Positions 53,258-63,160 of a DNA stretch of 64,000 nucleotides are shown piece by piece; position 1 is the first letter of the stretch, and every line of letters begins with the position of its first letter. The DNA lies in the NCBI GenBank assembly GCA_015057605.1, contig SVDX01000002.1, positions 88,312 through 152,311 on the forward strand. Reading direction: 5' to 3'. The position numbers and the translations under genes are program-made. The stretch is from Lachnospira sp. (GTDB lineage: Bacteria; Bacillota; Clostridia; Lachnospirales; Lachnospiraceae). The notes below the pieces were generated by a model, which was given only the letters and a program-made list of their open reading frames with translations, was not told where the DNA came from and searched no databases.

Positions 53258-54578
53258 AGTCTATTTCTCCAATCAAATCATATTCTAACGCTCCTGTTAC
53301 CTTCGCATATACGAAATCTCCTGTAACAAGTTCTTCGTCTGTATTAATAAATATATACCCGTCAACATTTGGCGCATCCATATAAGTTCTTCCAACGTAT
53401 GCATTTTCATCTGCCAACTTGCCTTCTATCATAACCATAAATGTTTTTCCTACAAGTGCTTCCGCTTTTTCAAATGCTATTTCTTGCTGAAGTTCCATAA
53501 TTTCTGCCTGTCTGTCAAGCTTTACTTCTTCGTCAATCTGGTTGTCAAACTCAGCCGCCGGTGTTCCTTCCTCTGGCGAATATGTAAATACACCCAGTCT
53601 ATCAAATTCCATTGTGTCAACAAATTCCATAACCTCTTCGTGTTGCGTTTGTGTCTCACCTGGAAATCCTGTTATAAGTGTAGTTCTAATTGCAATGCCT
53701 TCTATCTCATTACGCAATTTACCAACTACATCAATCAAATGCTGCTTATTGGTTCTTCTTCCCATCTTCTTTAATATGGCATCCGATGCATGCTGAATTG
53801 GGATATCTATATACTTACATATCTTTGGCTCATTTTTCATAACCTTAATAAGCTCGTCTGTTATCTCCTCTGGATAACAATACAACAACCTAATCCACAC
53901 TAAACCATTAATTGCACATAGCTCTTTTAAGAGTGTCGGAAGCATTTTTTTGCCATAAATATCTGTTCCATAAACCGTTGTTTCCTGCGCCACTAAAATA
54001 AGCTCCTTAACACCATTTGCCACTAAATCCTTTGCCTGATTTAATATCACTTCCATCGGATAGCTTCTAAAATCGCCTCTTATCTTTGGGATTATACAAT
54101 ACGTGCAGTGCTTATCACAGCCTTCTGCAATTTTTAAATATGCAAAATGGCCACCAGTTGTAAGCGTTCTTTTAACATCAATTGATGGAAGTCTTAAAAG
54201 TTCATCACATTTTTTAAATTCCTTGCCCTTTAGTACTTCATCAAGCGCTTCTATTATTTTGTCAAATGAACTGGTTCCTAAAATGGCATCAACCTCTTTA
54301 ATTTCGTCAAATATTTCCTGTTGATATCTTTGTGCCAAACAGCCTGTTACAATAAGAGCCTTACAGCTTCCTTCTTTCTTGTACTCAGCCATTTCAAGTA
54401 TAGTGTTAACACTTTCTTGCTTAGCATCATGTATAAAGCTACAGGTATTTACAACAATGATATCTGCATTTGCTTCATCATCTGTAAATTCATAGCCTGA
54501 CTTTGCCAAAAGTCCCATCATAACTTCTGTATCAACTAAATTTTTATCACAACCTAAAGATACAAATAATACCTTCAC
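53244..54578 (-). CDS. rimO: Ribosomal protein S12 methylthiotransferase RimO
   Basis: A radical-SAM enzyme that methylthiolates Asp of ribosomal protein S12. It has 444 residues: N-terminal UPF0004 domain with Cys in VSLGCDKNLVDTE, NTCSF and VTGCLAQ; radical-SAM motif CDKHCTYCIIPKIRG (about 147-161); C-terminal TRAM domain. The start is GTG at 54576-54578, with AGGAGG 5 nt upstream. It heads the rimO-pgsA-cinA unit, 13 nt after cls. Confidence 0.96.
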   Translation of the reverse strand: MKVLFVSLGCDKNLVDTEVMMGLLAKSGYEFTDDEANADIIVVNTCSFIHDAKQESVNTILEMAEYKKEGSCKALIVTGCLAQRYQQEIFDEIKEVDAILGTSSFDKIIEALDEVLKGKEFKKCDELLRLPSIDVKRTLTTGGHFAYLKIAEGCDKHCTYCIIPKIRGDFRSYPMEVILNQAKDLVANGVKELILVAQETTVYGTDIYGKKMLPTLLKELCAINGLVWIRLLYCYPEEITDELIKVMKNEPKICKYIDIPIQHASDAILKKMGRRTNKQHLIDVVGKLRNEIEGIAIRTTLITGFPGETQTQHEEVMEFVDTMEFDRLGVFTYSPEEGTPAAEFDNQIDEEVKLDRQAEIMELQQEIAFEKAEALVGKTFMVMIEGKLADENAYVGRTYMDAPNVDGYIFINTDEELVTGDFVYAKVTGALEYDLIGEIDYEFT

Positions 54579-54591
54579 ATTTACCTCCTAA

Positions 54592-56127
54592 TTATAATAT
54601 TGGCGCAAACAATCTTAAAATGCTTTGCATAATTCTAAGAAGCAAGCCTCTTTCGTCGCAGTCTTTTTTTGTTATCTCAACAGACTTTTCAAATGTATTT
54701 TCAAAGTCTTTTCGTATATTTTCAATCTCATCACAGCAATACATAATTACCCCTGATTCAAAATGCAAATATAAGCTTCTAAAATCCAAATTAATTGAGC
54801 TGACACTTGCCACTTCATCATCACTTACAAAGGTCTTTGCATGTAAAAATCCCGGTTTATACTCATAGATTCTTACCCCAGCCTCTATCAATTGTGGGTA
54901 ATAGGATTTTGTTGCCATAAATACCATTTTCTTATCTGGAATACCAGGAGTTACGATTCTAACATCTACTCCTGACATTGATGCAAGACATAATTGAGAA
55001 ATCATTTCATCATCAATAATAAGATATGGTGTATACATATACACATAATCCGTAGCTGTTTTTATAATATTTAAATATACATTCTTGCCAACATGTTCTT
55101 TATCTAATGGTGTATCCGCATATGGCTGTACATAGCCTTTGCATTCAGTATCATCGTATTTAGCATTATCAAAAAATGTACCATAGCTTGTATCGCCCTT
55201 TGCAAGAACATTCCACATACCTAAAAACATTGCCGTTAAGTTATCTACTGCCTTGCCCTTTATAAGCACGCCCGTATCCTTCCAATGTCCGAATTTACAG
55301 TTAATGTTAGCATACTCATCAGCAAGATTGTATCCGCCCATAAAGCCTACCTTGCCATCGATTACTGTAATCTTTCTGTGATCACGATTATTCATAAATG
55401 CTGCTAAGACAGGCAGAACCGGATTAAAGCGTCTAAAATTAATTCCAGTCTGTTTTAGCTTTGCCATACATTTTTTATCTACGTACGGCAATGAGCCTAT
55501 ATCATCAAACATAAGTCTTACATCAACACCAGCCTTATGCTTTTCTTCTAAGACTTCTAATATTTCACTAAAGACCTTACCCTTTGGCTCTACTATAAAA
55601 TATTCCATAAAAATGAACTTTTGTGCTTTTTTAAGCTCGTTTAACAAATCAGCAAGTCCGTCATCTCCAAGTGGATGATACTTTATATAATGATTACGAT
55701 ATATTGGATATTTTGCTGTATTAGTAATATATCTGCTTGTGTTATACAGCTGCTTGTCATACGTCTTAAGCTCATTTACTATATCATCATCATAATACAA
55801 ATATTTTTCAAACTGTCTGTCGCTTTTTGCAAATGCTTTTTTAATCTGCCTGCTTACTCCGCTATGTCCAAACAATAAATATAATAACACACCAAACACC
55901 GGCAACGCTAAGAGCATCAAAATCCAAATAAGCTTATATGCCGGATTATCACGTCTACTGACTATATAAATAGCTACAATAATTGTAATCCAACTGATAA
56001 CATCCTTTATCCAACCTGTAGTACCATCAAGGCGCAACACAATATAACCAATCCAACCTAATTGAATCAGTAACAAAACAATTGTTATTGGCATACGGCT
56101 AAAAACTATCTTCAGCTTGTTTCTCAT
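54592..56127 (-). CDS. cls: Cardiolipin synthase
   Basis: Condenses two phosphatidylglycerols to cardiolipin. It has 511 residues: two or three N-terminal membrane helices (about 10-95), then two phospholipase-D HKD motifs, HRKITVIDGKVGFMGG (about 258-273) and HAKTFVSDDEVASVSSINLD (about 425-445). A well-formed TTGATA/TATAAT promoter precedes it. It may co-transcribe with rimO and pgsA; no terminator was seen in the 13-nt gap. Confidence 0.95.
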   Translation of the reverse strand: MRNKLKIVFSRMPITIVLLLIQLGWIGYIVLRLDGTTGWIKDVISWITIIVAIYIVSRRDNPAYKLIWILMLLALPVFGVLLYLLFGHSGVSRQIKKAFAKSDRQFEKYLYYDDDIVNELKTYDKQLYNTSRYITNTAKYPIYRNHYIKYHPLGDDGLADLLNELKKAQKFIFMEYFIVEPKGKVFSEILEVLEEKHKAGVDVRLMFDDIGSLPYVDKKCMAKLKQTGINFRRFNPVLPVLAAFMNNRDHRKITVIDGKVGFMGGYNLADEYANINCKFGHWKDTGVLIKGKAVDNLTAMFLGMWNVLAKGDTSYGTFFDNAKYDDTECKGYVQPYADTPLDKEHVGKNVYLNIIKTATDYVYMYTPYLIIDDEMISQLCLASMSGVDVRIVTPGIPDKKMVFMATKSYYPQLIEAGVRIYEYKPGFLHAKTFVSDDEVASVSSINLDFRSLYLHFESGVIMYCCDEIENIRKDFENTFEKSVEITKKDCDERGLLLRIMQSILRLFAPIL

Positions 56128-56147
56128 GTCATCATCTCCATCAGTAC

Positions 56148-56176
56148 ATTATATCAAACAATATTAATTATATCAA
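56148..56176 (-). promoter_or_regulatory. Promoter of cls and downstream genes
   Basis: TTGATA, 17 nt, TATAAT on the minus strand, about 20 nt before the cls ATG. Confidence 0.78.
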
Positions 56177-56184
56177 ATATTTCC

Positions 56185-56213
56185 TTTACTACGCGGTAAA
56201 AATATTGTAAAAT
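56185..56213 (+). promoter_or_regulatory. Probable promoter of the ABC-F gene
   Basis: TTTACT, 17 nt, TAAAAT, divergent from the cls promoter. Confidence 0.55.
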
Positions 56214-56241
56214 AGTAAAAATATCAGAAATGGAGTTTTTT

Positions 56242-57795
56242 ATGAGCATTTTAAATGTAGTTAATTTATCTCACGGCTTTGGTGACCGTGCAATTTTTAA
56301 TAATGTGTCATTTCGTCTTTTAAAGGGCGAACACATCGGACTTATTGGTGCTAACGGTGAAGGAAAATCAACCTTTATGAATATTGTAACTGGTAAACTT
56401 ATGCCTGATGACGGTAAGGTTGAATGGTCAAAAAATGTGCGCGTAGGCTATCTTGATCAGCACACGGTGTTAGAGAAAGGAATGTCAATCCGCGATGTCC
56501 TAAAAACAGCATTTGCATTTCTTTTTGAATTAGAAGAAAATATGAATCAGATTTGTGACAAAATGGGTGATGCTGATGAAGACACCCTTAACGAAATGAT
56601 GGAGGAGCTTGCTTACATTCAAGAAACTCTTACTATGCACGACTTTTACATAATTGATTCTAAAATTGAAGAAGTTGGACGTGCTCTTGGTCTTAGTGAA
56701 ATAGGACTTGACAGAGATGTTAGTGAGCTTTCTGGTGGTCAAAGAACTAAGGTTTTACTTGCAAAACTTTTACTCGAAAAGCCTGATATTCTCTTGCTTG
56801 ACGAGCCTACTAACTATTTAGATACAGTTCACATTGAATGGTTAAAACGTTATTTACAGGAATACGAAAATGCATTTATACTCATTTCTCATGATATTCC
56901 ATTTTTGAATAGCGTTGTCAATTTGATTTATCATATGGAAAATCAAGAGCTTAACAGATACGTTGGCGATTACGACAAATTTATGGAAGTTTATGAGATG
57001 AAAAAGGCTCAGCTTACCGCTGCTTACAACCGTCAGCAACAAGAAATCAAGGACCTTGAGGATTTCGTTGCCCGTAATAAAGCAAGAGTTGCCACAAGAA
57101 ATATGGCTATGTCTCGTCAGAAAAAGCTTGATAAAATGGAAGTTATTGAACTTGCCAAGGAAAAACCAAAGCCAGAATTTAACTTTAAAGAAGCCCGTGC
57201 TTCTGGACGTTACATTTTTGAAACTAAGGACTTAGTTATAGGCTATGACGAGCCTCTCTCTACTCCTATTAACTTAAGTATGGAAAGAGGCGAAAAGATA
57301 GTATTTACGGGTGCTAACGGTATTGGTAAAACTACTCTTCTTAGAAGCATTTTAGGTCTTAACAAGCCAATTAGTGGTAGTGCAACTCTTGGAGATTATC
57401 TTTACATTGGATATTTCGAACAAGAAATTACAGCCGACCCTAATACTACCTGTATTGAAGAGATTTGGAAAACATTTCCTTCTTACACTCAATACGAAGT
57501 TAGAAGTGCCCTTGCAAAATGCGGTTTCACTACAAAACATATCGAAAGTCAGGTTCGCGTATTAAGTGGTGGCGAACAGGCAAAAGTCAGACTTTGTAAG
57601 CTCATCAATACAGAAACCAATATTCTTCTATTAGACGAGCCAACAAACCACCTTGACGTCGATGCAAAGGATGAATTAAAACGAGCTCTAAATGCATATA
57701 AAGGAAGCATACTCCTTATCTGCCACGAGCCCGAATTCTACGAAGGACTTGCAACCAAAGTAATCGATTGCACTCAGTGGAGTACTAAAATATAA
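56242..57795 (+). CDS. ABC-F family ATPase
   Basis: A 517-residue soluble twin-ATPase that acts on the ribosome (translation factor or antibiotic protection). First domain: GANGEGKSTF, LSGGQRTKVLLA, LLLDEPTNYLD. A linker rich in Lys/Arg (about 235-310) follows. Second domain: GANGIGKTTLL, LSGGEQAKVRL, LLLDEPTNHLD. No membrane part exists, so it is not a transporter. The longer start at 56230 is less likely than the ATG at 56242, led by GGAG with 6-nt spacing. Whether it gives resistance cannot be judged. Confidence 0.93.
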   Translation: MSILNVVNLSHGFGDRAIFNNVSFRLLKGEHIGLIGANGEGKSTFMNIVTGKLMPDDGKVEWSKNVRVGYLDQHTVLEKGMSIRDVLKTAFAFLFELEENMNQICDKMGDADEDTLNEMMEELAYIQETLTMHDFYIIDSKIEEVGRALGLSEIGLDRDVSELSGGQRTKVLLAKLLLEKPDILLLDEPTNYLDTVHIEWLKRYLQEYENAFILISHDIPFLNSVVNLIYHMENQELNRYVGDYDKFMEVYEMKKAQLTAAYNRQQQEIKDLEDFVARNKARVATRNMAMSRQKKLDKMEVIELAKEKPKPEFNFKEARASGRYIFETKDLVIGYDEPLSTPINLSMERGEKIVFTGANGIGKTTLLRSILGLNKPISGSATLGDYLYIGYFEQEITADPNTTCIEEIWKTFPSYTQYEVRSALAKCGFTTKHIESQVRVLSGGEQAKVRLCKLINTETNILLLDEPTNHLDVDAKDELKRALNAYKGSILLICHEPEFYEGLATKVIDCTQWSTKI

Positions 57796-57810
57796 AATAA
57801 AGAAGTACAC

Positions 57811-57921
57811 AGCTAAGCTTAAGTGCGTAGCACTTATAAGCAAAGAAGCCTGCCATCTTATGCTTGCATAAAGAATGGTAGGCTTTCTTGCTTATACAAT
57901 ACCGTAGGTAAAAGCTTAGCG
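57811..57921. repeat. Cloverleaf-like palindromic element between convergent genes
   Basis: A 9-bp outer stem (GCTAAGCTT at 57812-57820 with AAGCTTAGC at 57912-57920) encloses a small hairpin (AAGTGC-GTA-GCACTT) and a long one, whose arms at 57836-57859 and 57871-57895 (ATAAGCAAAG...) are complementary with few mismatches. It lies 16 nt after the ABC-F stop and may end its transcript, but its size exceeds a simple terminator. I see no gene in this interval. Confidence 0.75.
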
Positions 57922-57940
57922 TCACTCATACCAAAAATGC

Positions 57941-58086
57941 AAAAAATACGCATTTATAACAAAGAGCCTTTGTCCTCGTCAGTACTTAGCTATCAGTCGA
58001 TGTCAATCGAACTGGTAGCTTATGTACTGTTACGTAGGACAATGGAGTGCAAACGTCTCTTTGTTATAAATGCGTGTATTTTTTAA
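57941..58086. repeat. ~145-nt near-perfect hairpin element flanked by A/T tracts
   Basis: Perfect 18-bp arms (57949-57966 and 58057-58074) continue inward through TTGTCCT/AGGACAA, CAGTAC/GTACTG and AGCTATCAG/CTGGTAGCT to a TCGA-TGTCAA-TCGA tip. The ends are AAAAAATA and GTATTTTTT, so T-runs follow the stem on both strands. It ends at the stop codon of the Big_2 gene. It could be a large bidirectional terminator, a MITE-like element or a structured RNA. The 87-codon plus-strand frame crossing it is not credible as a gene. Confidence 0.8.
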
Positions 58087-61000
58087 TTGATATTATCCTC
58101 TATATCCACTACAGTCACTGTACAAGTCATTGTCTTGCCTTCAACAGTTGCTGTAATTGTTGTTGTACCAGGTTCTCTTGCAACTACATTACCATTTGAT
58201 GTAACCGTTGCAACACGTGGATTACTACTTCTAAATGAAGCTGCGCTTGGAGCACCATCCACATAAAGCTGGAAGCTATCGTATTGTTCCATTACAAGCT
58301 TGGTCTTGCTTAATGCCATTGAATATATTGTACATACGCCTTCTGTTCCTGTAACTGTTGAGTAAGCTATTACATGAGCCACACCAACACCAACTGTTGT
58401 AATAACACCAGTTTCTGAAACTGTTACAATCGAAGGATCTGAACTTCTCCAAAGCAACTCTTCTGTTGTATTAAGCGGATACATTGTTGCCTTTAATTGT
58501 CTGCTCTTTCCTGCAAGCATACAATACTCTGCTTCGTCTATTTTTACCTGTGTTGTATTAACAACTGCTATTACATATACTGTATAATATGCTGTAACAT
58601 TGTTACCATCTGTACTTGTTGCTGAAATCTTTACCTTACCAGGAGATACACCTGTTACTTCACCATCTTCATCTACAGTTGCTATTGTAGGATCTGAACT
58701 TTCCCATTTAAGCTTTTGTACTGTCGCATTTGATGGCTTAATAGTTGCCTTTAATAATAAATGCTGTCCGACAAGAATTATTTCCTTTTCTATTGTTTCC
58801 GGATCTATTTTATCTATTACGATATCCTTTACTGGTTCAATTACCTGAACTATACAACTTGTACTTGCACCACCACCATCTAAGGCTGTTACAGTAATAA
58901 CCGCTGTTCCGTAGTTAACACCATAAATATTACCATTCTGGTCAACTCTTGCGATTGTATCGTCGCTTGATGTCCATAATATTCTCTTATCTGTTGCTGT
59001 TTCTGTATATACAGTAGCATTCAATTTAAGGAATGAATTAATATTTACATATGTAAAATCTTTATCAAGCTCAATCTTGCTAACCTTTTCAATAACTGTT
59101 ATGTTACAAGTTGCCATAAGGCCTCTTTCTTCTGTCTTTGCTATAATTACACACTCGCCACCCTTTAATGCTGTAATTACACCATTTTCATCAACTACAG
59201 CTATTTCTGGATCACTTGAAGTGTAAATAACATTTTTATTAGTAGCATCAATTGGCTGAACATCTGGAATTAATGCAAATTTACTTCCTACTAACAGTCT
59301 TTCTGCGCTTGAATTTAATGTAATGCTTGTTACTGGCTCTGTTACTAATACCTGACAGGTTGCTGTAACACCCGTATCATCACTTATCGCAGTAATAAGA
59401 ACCGTTCCTGTTGCTAAGGTGGTTACATGTCCATCTGGACTTACCTGTGCTATTGTATCATTTGAAGAAGTCCAGCTTATTGCCTTATTATCAGCGTGTT
59501 CTGGTAAAACGTATGCTGATAACCAGAAATCCTGTCCCTTCTTAACAGATATTTCGGTTGCACTAATTACAACGCTTGTTACCTGTTGTCTAACATAAAT
59601 ATTACATACTGCTGTAATACCATCTTCTTCTGATTGACAAAGGATTGCCGCATAACCGCTTCCTACTGCAACCATATTACCTTTTTGGTCAATTTGAACT
59701 ACATTTTCATTACTTGATGACCATATAACATTTTTATTACTTGCATCAATTGGGAATACAGCTGCTGTAAATACAAGCTTATCGCCAATCTTAATATGTT
59801 CTTCTGTATGATTAAGTACAATCTCAGTTACTGGTTTCTTAATGTAAAATTCACATAAATCATATGGTGCACCTTCACCATAGTCAAAGTTCGAATCAAG
59901 TGTTTGACAGTAAACTGTCGCATAACCAGGAGCTACGAATTCTACTAAACCATTTTGGTCTACTTTAAGAATATCTTCATTTGATGAACTCCAAGTTACC
60001 TGTTGATTAACACCTGGTACATTTGGATATACCTTATAAGTTAACTGGTAGAATTGTGTTGCCATATCAATTGTAAGATGATGAATATTTAATTCAATAT
60101 CTGTTACTCTTACTACTACTTCAACCTCACAATATGCAACCTGTAATCCATCTTCTGTAATAGCTGCAATTGTAGTCTTACCACCCTTTAAACCTTTGAT
60201 AATAGCTCCAAGTGAATCACCCTCAGCTATAGCTACATCTGGATTAGTTGATGTCCATCTAACATTTTGATTATCTGCATTAAGTGGATCAAAGAATAAC
60301 TTTACTTCTTTTTCCTGACCAACTGGTATCATTAATGAATCCGGGTCAATTCTAATTGTTGATACTGGCTCACTTATAATAATCTTACATGTAGCCGTCT
60401 TAATTGTACCATTGATATTTTGTGTTACAACAATTGTTGTTTCACCCTTCTTAAGACCTATAAACTTTTCTGTTACGCCAGATTTTGTTGTCTTTTTATC
60501 TGCAAATTTAACTATATTTTCATCTGCAATTGCCCAATGAAGTGTTGCTTCTTGATTCGTAATTAAAGCTGTTATACTAAATTCAACATCTTTGTTAATA
60601 ACTACCTCTGTCTTATCCAAAGAAAATGTATCAACTACGTTAATTAAGGTACTAATTGATTCATAGGTTGTTATACCATTCTCATCAACCATAGCTCTGA
60701 TTGCTGTAACAGTAGCCATACCTTCTTTAACACCGACAATTGTACCATCATTATTATTATTAACAAGCTGAAGCATCAATACATCTGCATCCGAGGTTAC
60801 CCATGTAACAGTTGATGGGTCGGCTGATGTTTGCAACTTAAATGTATCGCCTACGTTGAGAGTTACAATCTTTTCAACCCACATAAATGGTACTTTGATA
60901 TTTATCTTAACTGTCATATCATCTGCAAAATCAGGATCGGAACTTATGTAGAGGACTGTTTCGCCAGTATAAACACCCTTTATAATACCATTTTCAATAG

Positions 61001-61808
61001 TTGCTATTTCTCTGCCTAATGGTGATAAATCTGTCTTACAGAATACTGCATTAGCATTTATAACATTAGTAAGATCACTTATACTCATGCTCTGATTTGT
61101 ATCAAGAGTTATATTATCATAATATAATTTTGGCTTTACTACGACTTCAAAGCTTGTAGATACACCATCCTGTGTTGTTCCTGTAACAATTGTTCTACCT
61201 GCACCAACAACCTTAATTGTTGCTGTCTCAAATGTATTTGTATCACTTTCAACTGTTACAACATTTTCATTACTGTAGGTCCAAGTAATAGCGTTATGAA
61301 TTGTTGCATTAGTCATAACTGTTACATCTGCATTATCTGCTTCGAGTATAATTACATCATTTGATAAAACCTGATCGTCCATTGTTCTAACAACTAACGG
61401 AACTGTAATGTTGGCATAAACAGGTCTTGTAAATTCAGGATCATCGTCCAAATCTCCTGATAACCAATATTTTGCTTCTAATTGAGCAATACCTGCTGAT
61501 ACTGGCATTACCTCAATTAAACTTCCTTCATCATTACCATATCCCAATACATCAAATATTCTCTCATTGGTTGATGCATAAAATATTCTGGTATAATCTG
61601 TATTACCGTTCTCATCCTTACCTGCAAGTCCAATATAAACATTCATGCTGTCTATATCAGTAGCAAATTGTAATACTTCACCATCTCTACCAATAACAAT
61701 TTTAATAGAGTTAGCTGCCACAGCATATACAAGACCGCCGATTCCTACGGATAAGACAGCAATCATAATACCTATAGTTATCTTCCATTTTTTCTTTAAT
61801 CTCTTCAT
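58083..61808 (-). CDS. Large secreted protein with tandem Big_2 (bacterial Ig-like) domains
   Basis: 1241 residues. A charged N-terminus and hydrophobic helix ending near AVAAN act as signal peptide or anchor. About thirteen immunoglobulin-like units of 80-90 residues follow. The last eight or nine show the Big_2 pattern: VTSI.L....L..G....L.....P..A....V.W.SSN..IA.VD..G.V.....G...I.A....G....C.V.V. The first few are divergent. There is no LPxTG, S-layer or catalytic domain, so surface attachment is unclear; an adhesin or spacer role is plausible. GGAGG lies 7 nt before the ATG. The stop lies inside the palindromic element at 57941-58086. Confidence 0.93.
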   Translation of the reverse strand: MKRLKKKWKITIGIMIAVLSVGIGGLVYAVAANSIKIVIGRDGEVLQFATDIDSMNVYIGLAGKDENGNTDYTRIFYASTNERIFDVLGYGNDEGSLIEVMPVSAGIAQLEAKYWLSGDLDDDPEFTRPVYANITVPLVVRTMDDQVLSNDVIILEADNADVTVMTNATIHNAITWTYSNENVVTVESDTNTFETATIKVVGAGRTIVTGTTQDGVSTSFEVVVKPKLYYDNITLDTNQSMSISDLTNVINANAVFCKTDLSPLGREIATIENGIIKGVYTGETVLYISSDPDFADDMTVKINIKVPFMWVEKIVTLNVGDTFKLQTSADPSTVTWVTSDADVLMLQLVNNNNDGTIVGVKEGMATVTAIRAMVDENGITTYESISTLINVVDTFSLDKTEVVINKDVEFSITALITNQEATLHWAIADENIVKFADKKTTKSGVTEKFIGLKKGETTIVVTQNINGTIKTATCKIIISEPVSTIRIDPDSLMIPVGQEKEVKLFFDPLNADNQNVRWTSTNPDVAIAEGDSLGAIIKGLKGGKTTIAAITEDGLQVAYCEVEVVVRVTDIELNIHHLTIDMATQFYQLTYKVYPNVPGVNQQVTWSSSNEDILKVDQNGLVEFVAPGYATVYCQTLDSNFDYGEGAPYDLCEFYIKKPVTEIVLNHTEEHIKIGDKLVFTAAVFPIDASNKNVIWSSSNENVVQIDQKGNMVAVGSGYAAILCQSEEDGITAVCNIYVRQQVTSVVISATEISVKKGQDFWLSAYVLPEHADNKAISWTSSNDTIAQVSPDGHVTTLATGTVLITAISDDTGVTATCQVLVTEPVTSITLNSSAERLLVGSKFALIPDVQPIDATNKNVIYTSSDPEIAVVDENGVITALKGGECVIIAKTEERGLMATCNITVIEKVSKIELDKDFTYVNINSFLKLNATVYTETATDKRILWTSSDDTIARVDQNGNIYGVNYGTAVITVTALDGGGASTSCIVQVIEPVKDIVIDKIDPETIEKEIILVGQHLLLKATIKPSNATVQKLKWESSDPTIATVDEDGEVTGVSPGKVKISATSTDGNNVTAYYTVYVIAVVNTTQVKIDEAEYCMLAGKSRQLKATMYPLNTTEELLWRSSDPSIVTVSETGVITTVGVGVAHVIAYSTVTGTEGVCTIYSMALSKTKLVMEQYDSFQLYVDGAPSAASFRSSNPRVATVTSNGNVVAREPGTTTITATVEGKTMTCTVTVVDIEDNIN

Positions 61809-61975
61809 AAACAGCCTCCTAACCTACGTTCTCTTTATATCAAGATCCCACATATAGGGTATAGTATTTCTAAATCATACTATATATCGGATAGTTTTTA
61901 ATTTTACTTAAGTATAATTTTTAATTTTATTGCAAATATTATATCATATTTTTTTCAAAAAATCTTCTATTGAGC

Positions 61976-62010
61976 AAAAAAGGAAAGCATATAAATGCTT
62001 TCCTTTTTTG
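61976..62010 (-). terminator. Terminator of kdgK
   Basis: AAAAAAGGAAAGCAT / ATGCTTTCCTTTTTT forms a 15-bp stem with a 5-nt loop after the kdgK stop. The remaining 61811-61975 holds only AT-rich leader of the Big_2 gene, including an ATAGTAT...ATACTAT inverted repeat. Confidence 0.9.
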
Positions 62011-62030
62011 TAAATAATATAAAATTATAA

Positions 62031-63062
62031 CTATCTTTGTACTCTACCTGAAGCATCGCCACCAGCAAGTGTTTCAACTTCTTTTCTTGATACAAGGTTG
62101 AAGTCACCAGGAATTGTGTGCTTAAGAGCCGAAGCAGCTACACCAAATTCAAGAGCTGACTTAAAGTCCTTACCATCAACTAAACCGCAGATAACACCAC
62201 CTGCGAATGAGTCACCACCACCTACACGGTCAACAATTGGGTGTACTCTGTATTCTTTTGAATGATAGAATTCCTTTGTATCTCTTGAGTAGATACATGC
62301 TGACCAACCGTTATCTGAAGCTGAGTGAGAAACTCTTAATGAGCTTACAGCATATTCAAAGTTGAACTTTTCTACCATTTGTTCGAAGATTGACTTGTAA
62401 CCTGCTAATTCAAGTTCACCACTTGTAACGTCTGTGTTACCTGGCTTGAAGCCTAATACTAATTCAGCATCTTCTTCGTTACCGATACATACGTCAACGT
62501 ATTGCATTAAGTTTGTCATAACCTTTTGAGCCTTTTCTGAAGACCATAATTTCTTACGGAAGTTAAGGTCAACTGAAACCTTAACGCCATGCTTCTTAGC
62601 AGCCTTTAAAGCTTCTTCTGTTAATACAGCAGCAGCATCTGAAACAGCTGGTGTAATACCTGTGAAGTGGAACCAATCAGCACCTTCAAAAATCTTATCA
62701 AAATCGAAATCAGCAGCTGTAGCTGTTGAGATTGATGAGTGAGCTCTATCATATACAACCTTTGATGGTCTCATAGAAGCACCTGTCTCTAAGAAATAGA
62801 TACCAAGTCTTTCACCGCACTTAGCAATGTTATCTGTCTTAACATTGTACTTTCTAAGAGCTGCAACTGCACATTCACCAATTTCATTGTTTGGAACTGC
62901 TGTTACGAATTCAGCGTCATGTCCGTAGTTTGCTAATGATACAGCAACGTTAGCTTCGCCACCACCATAGCATACATCAAATTCATCAGCTTGGATGAAC
63001 TTTTCATTGTTTGGAGTAGATAATCTTAACATAATCTCTCCCATAGTAATTACTTTAGCCAT
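62031..63062 (-). CDS. kdgK: 2-keto-3-deoxygluconate kinase
   Basis: Phosphorylates 2-keto-3-deoxygluconate to the 6-phosphate, which an aldolase then splits. It has 343 residues of the PfkB sugar-kinase family: N-terminal GEIMLRLSTP and CYGGGEANVAVSLANYG, and the catalytic motif RVGGGDSFAGGVICGL (about 298-313) with the base Asp. It is the common end point of the kduI/kduD branch and the galacturonate (uxaA) branch. AAGGAG precedes the ATG. It has its own promoter despite lying downstream of uxaA. Confidence 0.95.
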   Translation of the reverse strand: MAKVITMGEIMLRLSTPNNEKFIQADEFDVCYGGGEANVAVSLANYGHDAEFVTAVPNNEIGECAVAALRKYNVKTDNIAKCGERLGIYFLETGASMRPSKVVYDRAHSSISTATAADFDFDKIFEGADWFHFTGITPAVSDAAAVLTEEALKAAKKHGVKVSVDLNFRKKLWSSEKAQKVMTNLMQYVDVCIGNEEDAELVLGFKPGNTDVTSGELELAGYKSIFEQMVEKFNFEYAVSSLRVSHSASDNGWSACIYSRDTKEFYHSKEYRVHPIVDRVGGGDSFAGGVICGLVDGKDFKSALEFGVAASALKHTIPGDFNLVSRKEVETLAGGDASGRVQR

Positions 63063-63102
63063 TGTAAAAATCTCCTTTAATTATATTGTTTTATATTTTA
63101 AC

Positions 63103-63128
63103 ACTAAAACATACACATATATTTTAGT
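63103..63128. promoter_or_regulatory. Candidate operator over the kdgK -10/start region
   Basis: A 7-bp inverted repeat, ACTAAAA and TTTTAGT, separated by 12 nt, overlaps the kdgK -10 and transcription start. It is a plausible repressor site, for example for a sugar-acid-responsive regulator. Not proven. Confidence 0.4.
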
Positions 63129-63149
63129 ATTTTATAAACTTTTTGTCAA
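63121..63149 (-). promoter_or_regulatory. Strong sigma-A promoter of kdgK
   Basis: TTGACA, 17 nt, TAAAAT on the minus strand, 58 nt before the kdgK ATG and just after the uxaA stop. Confidence 0.85.
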
Positions 63150-63160
63150 CCTTTAAGCTA

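Noticed and set aside
57823..58086. 87-codon plus-strand frame after the ABC-F gene
   Set aside because: It runs through the two palindromic elements, lacks a ribosome site and has no protein-like pattern.
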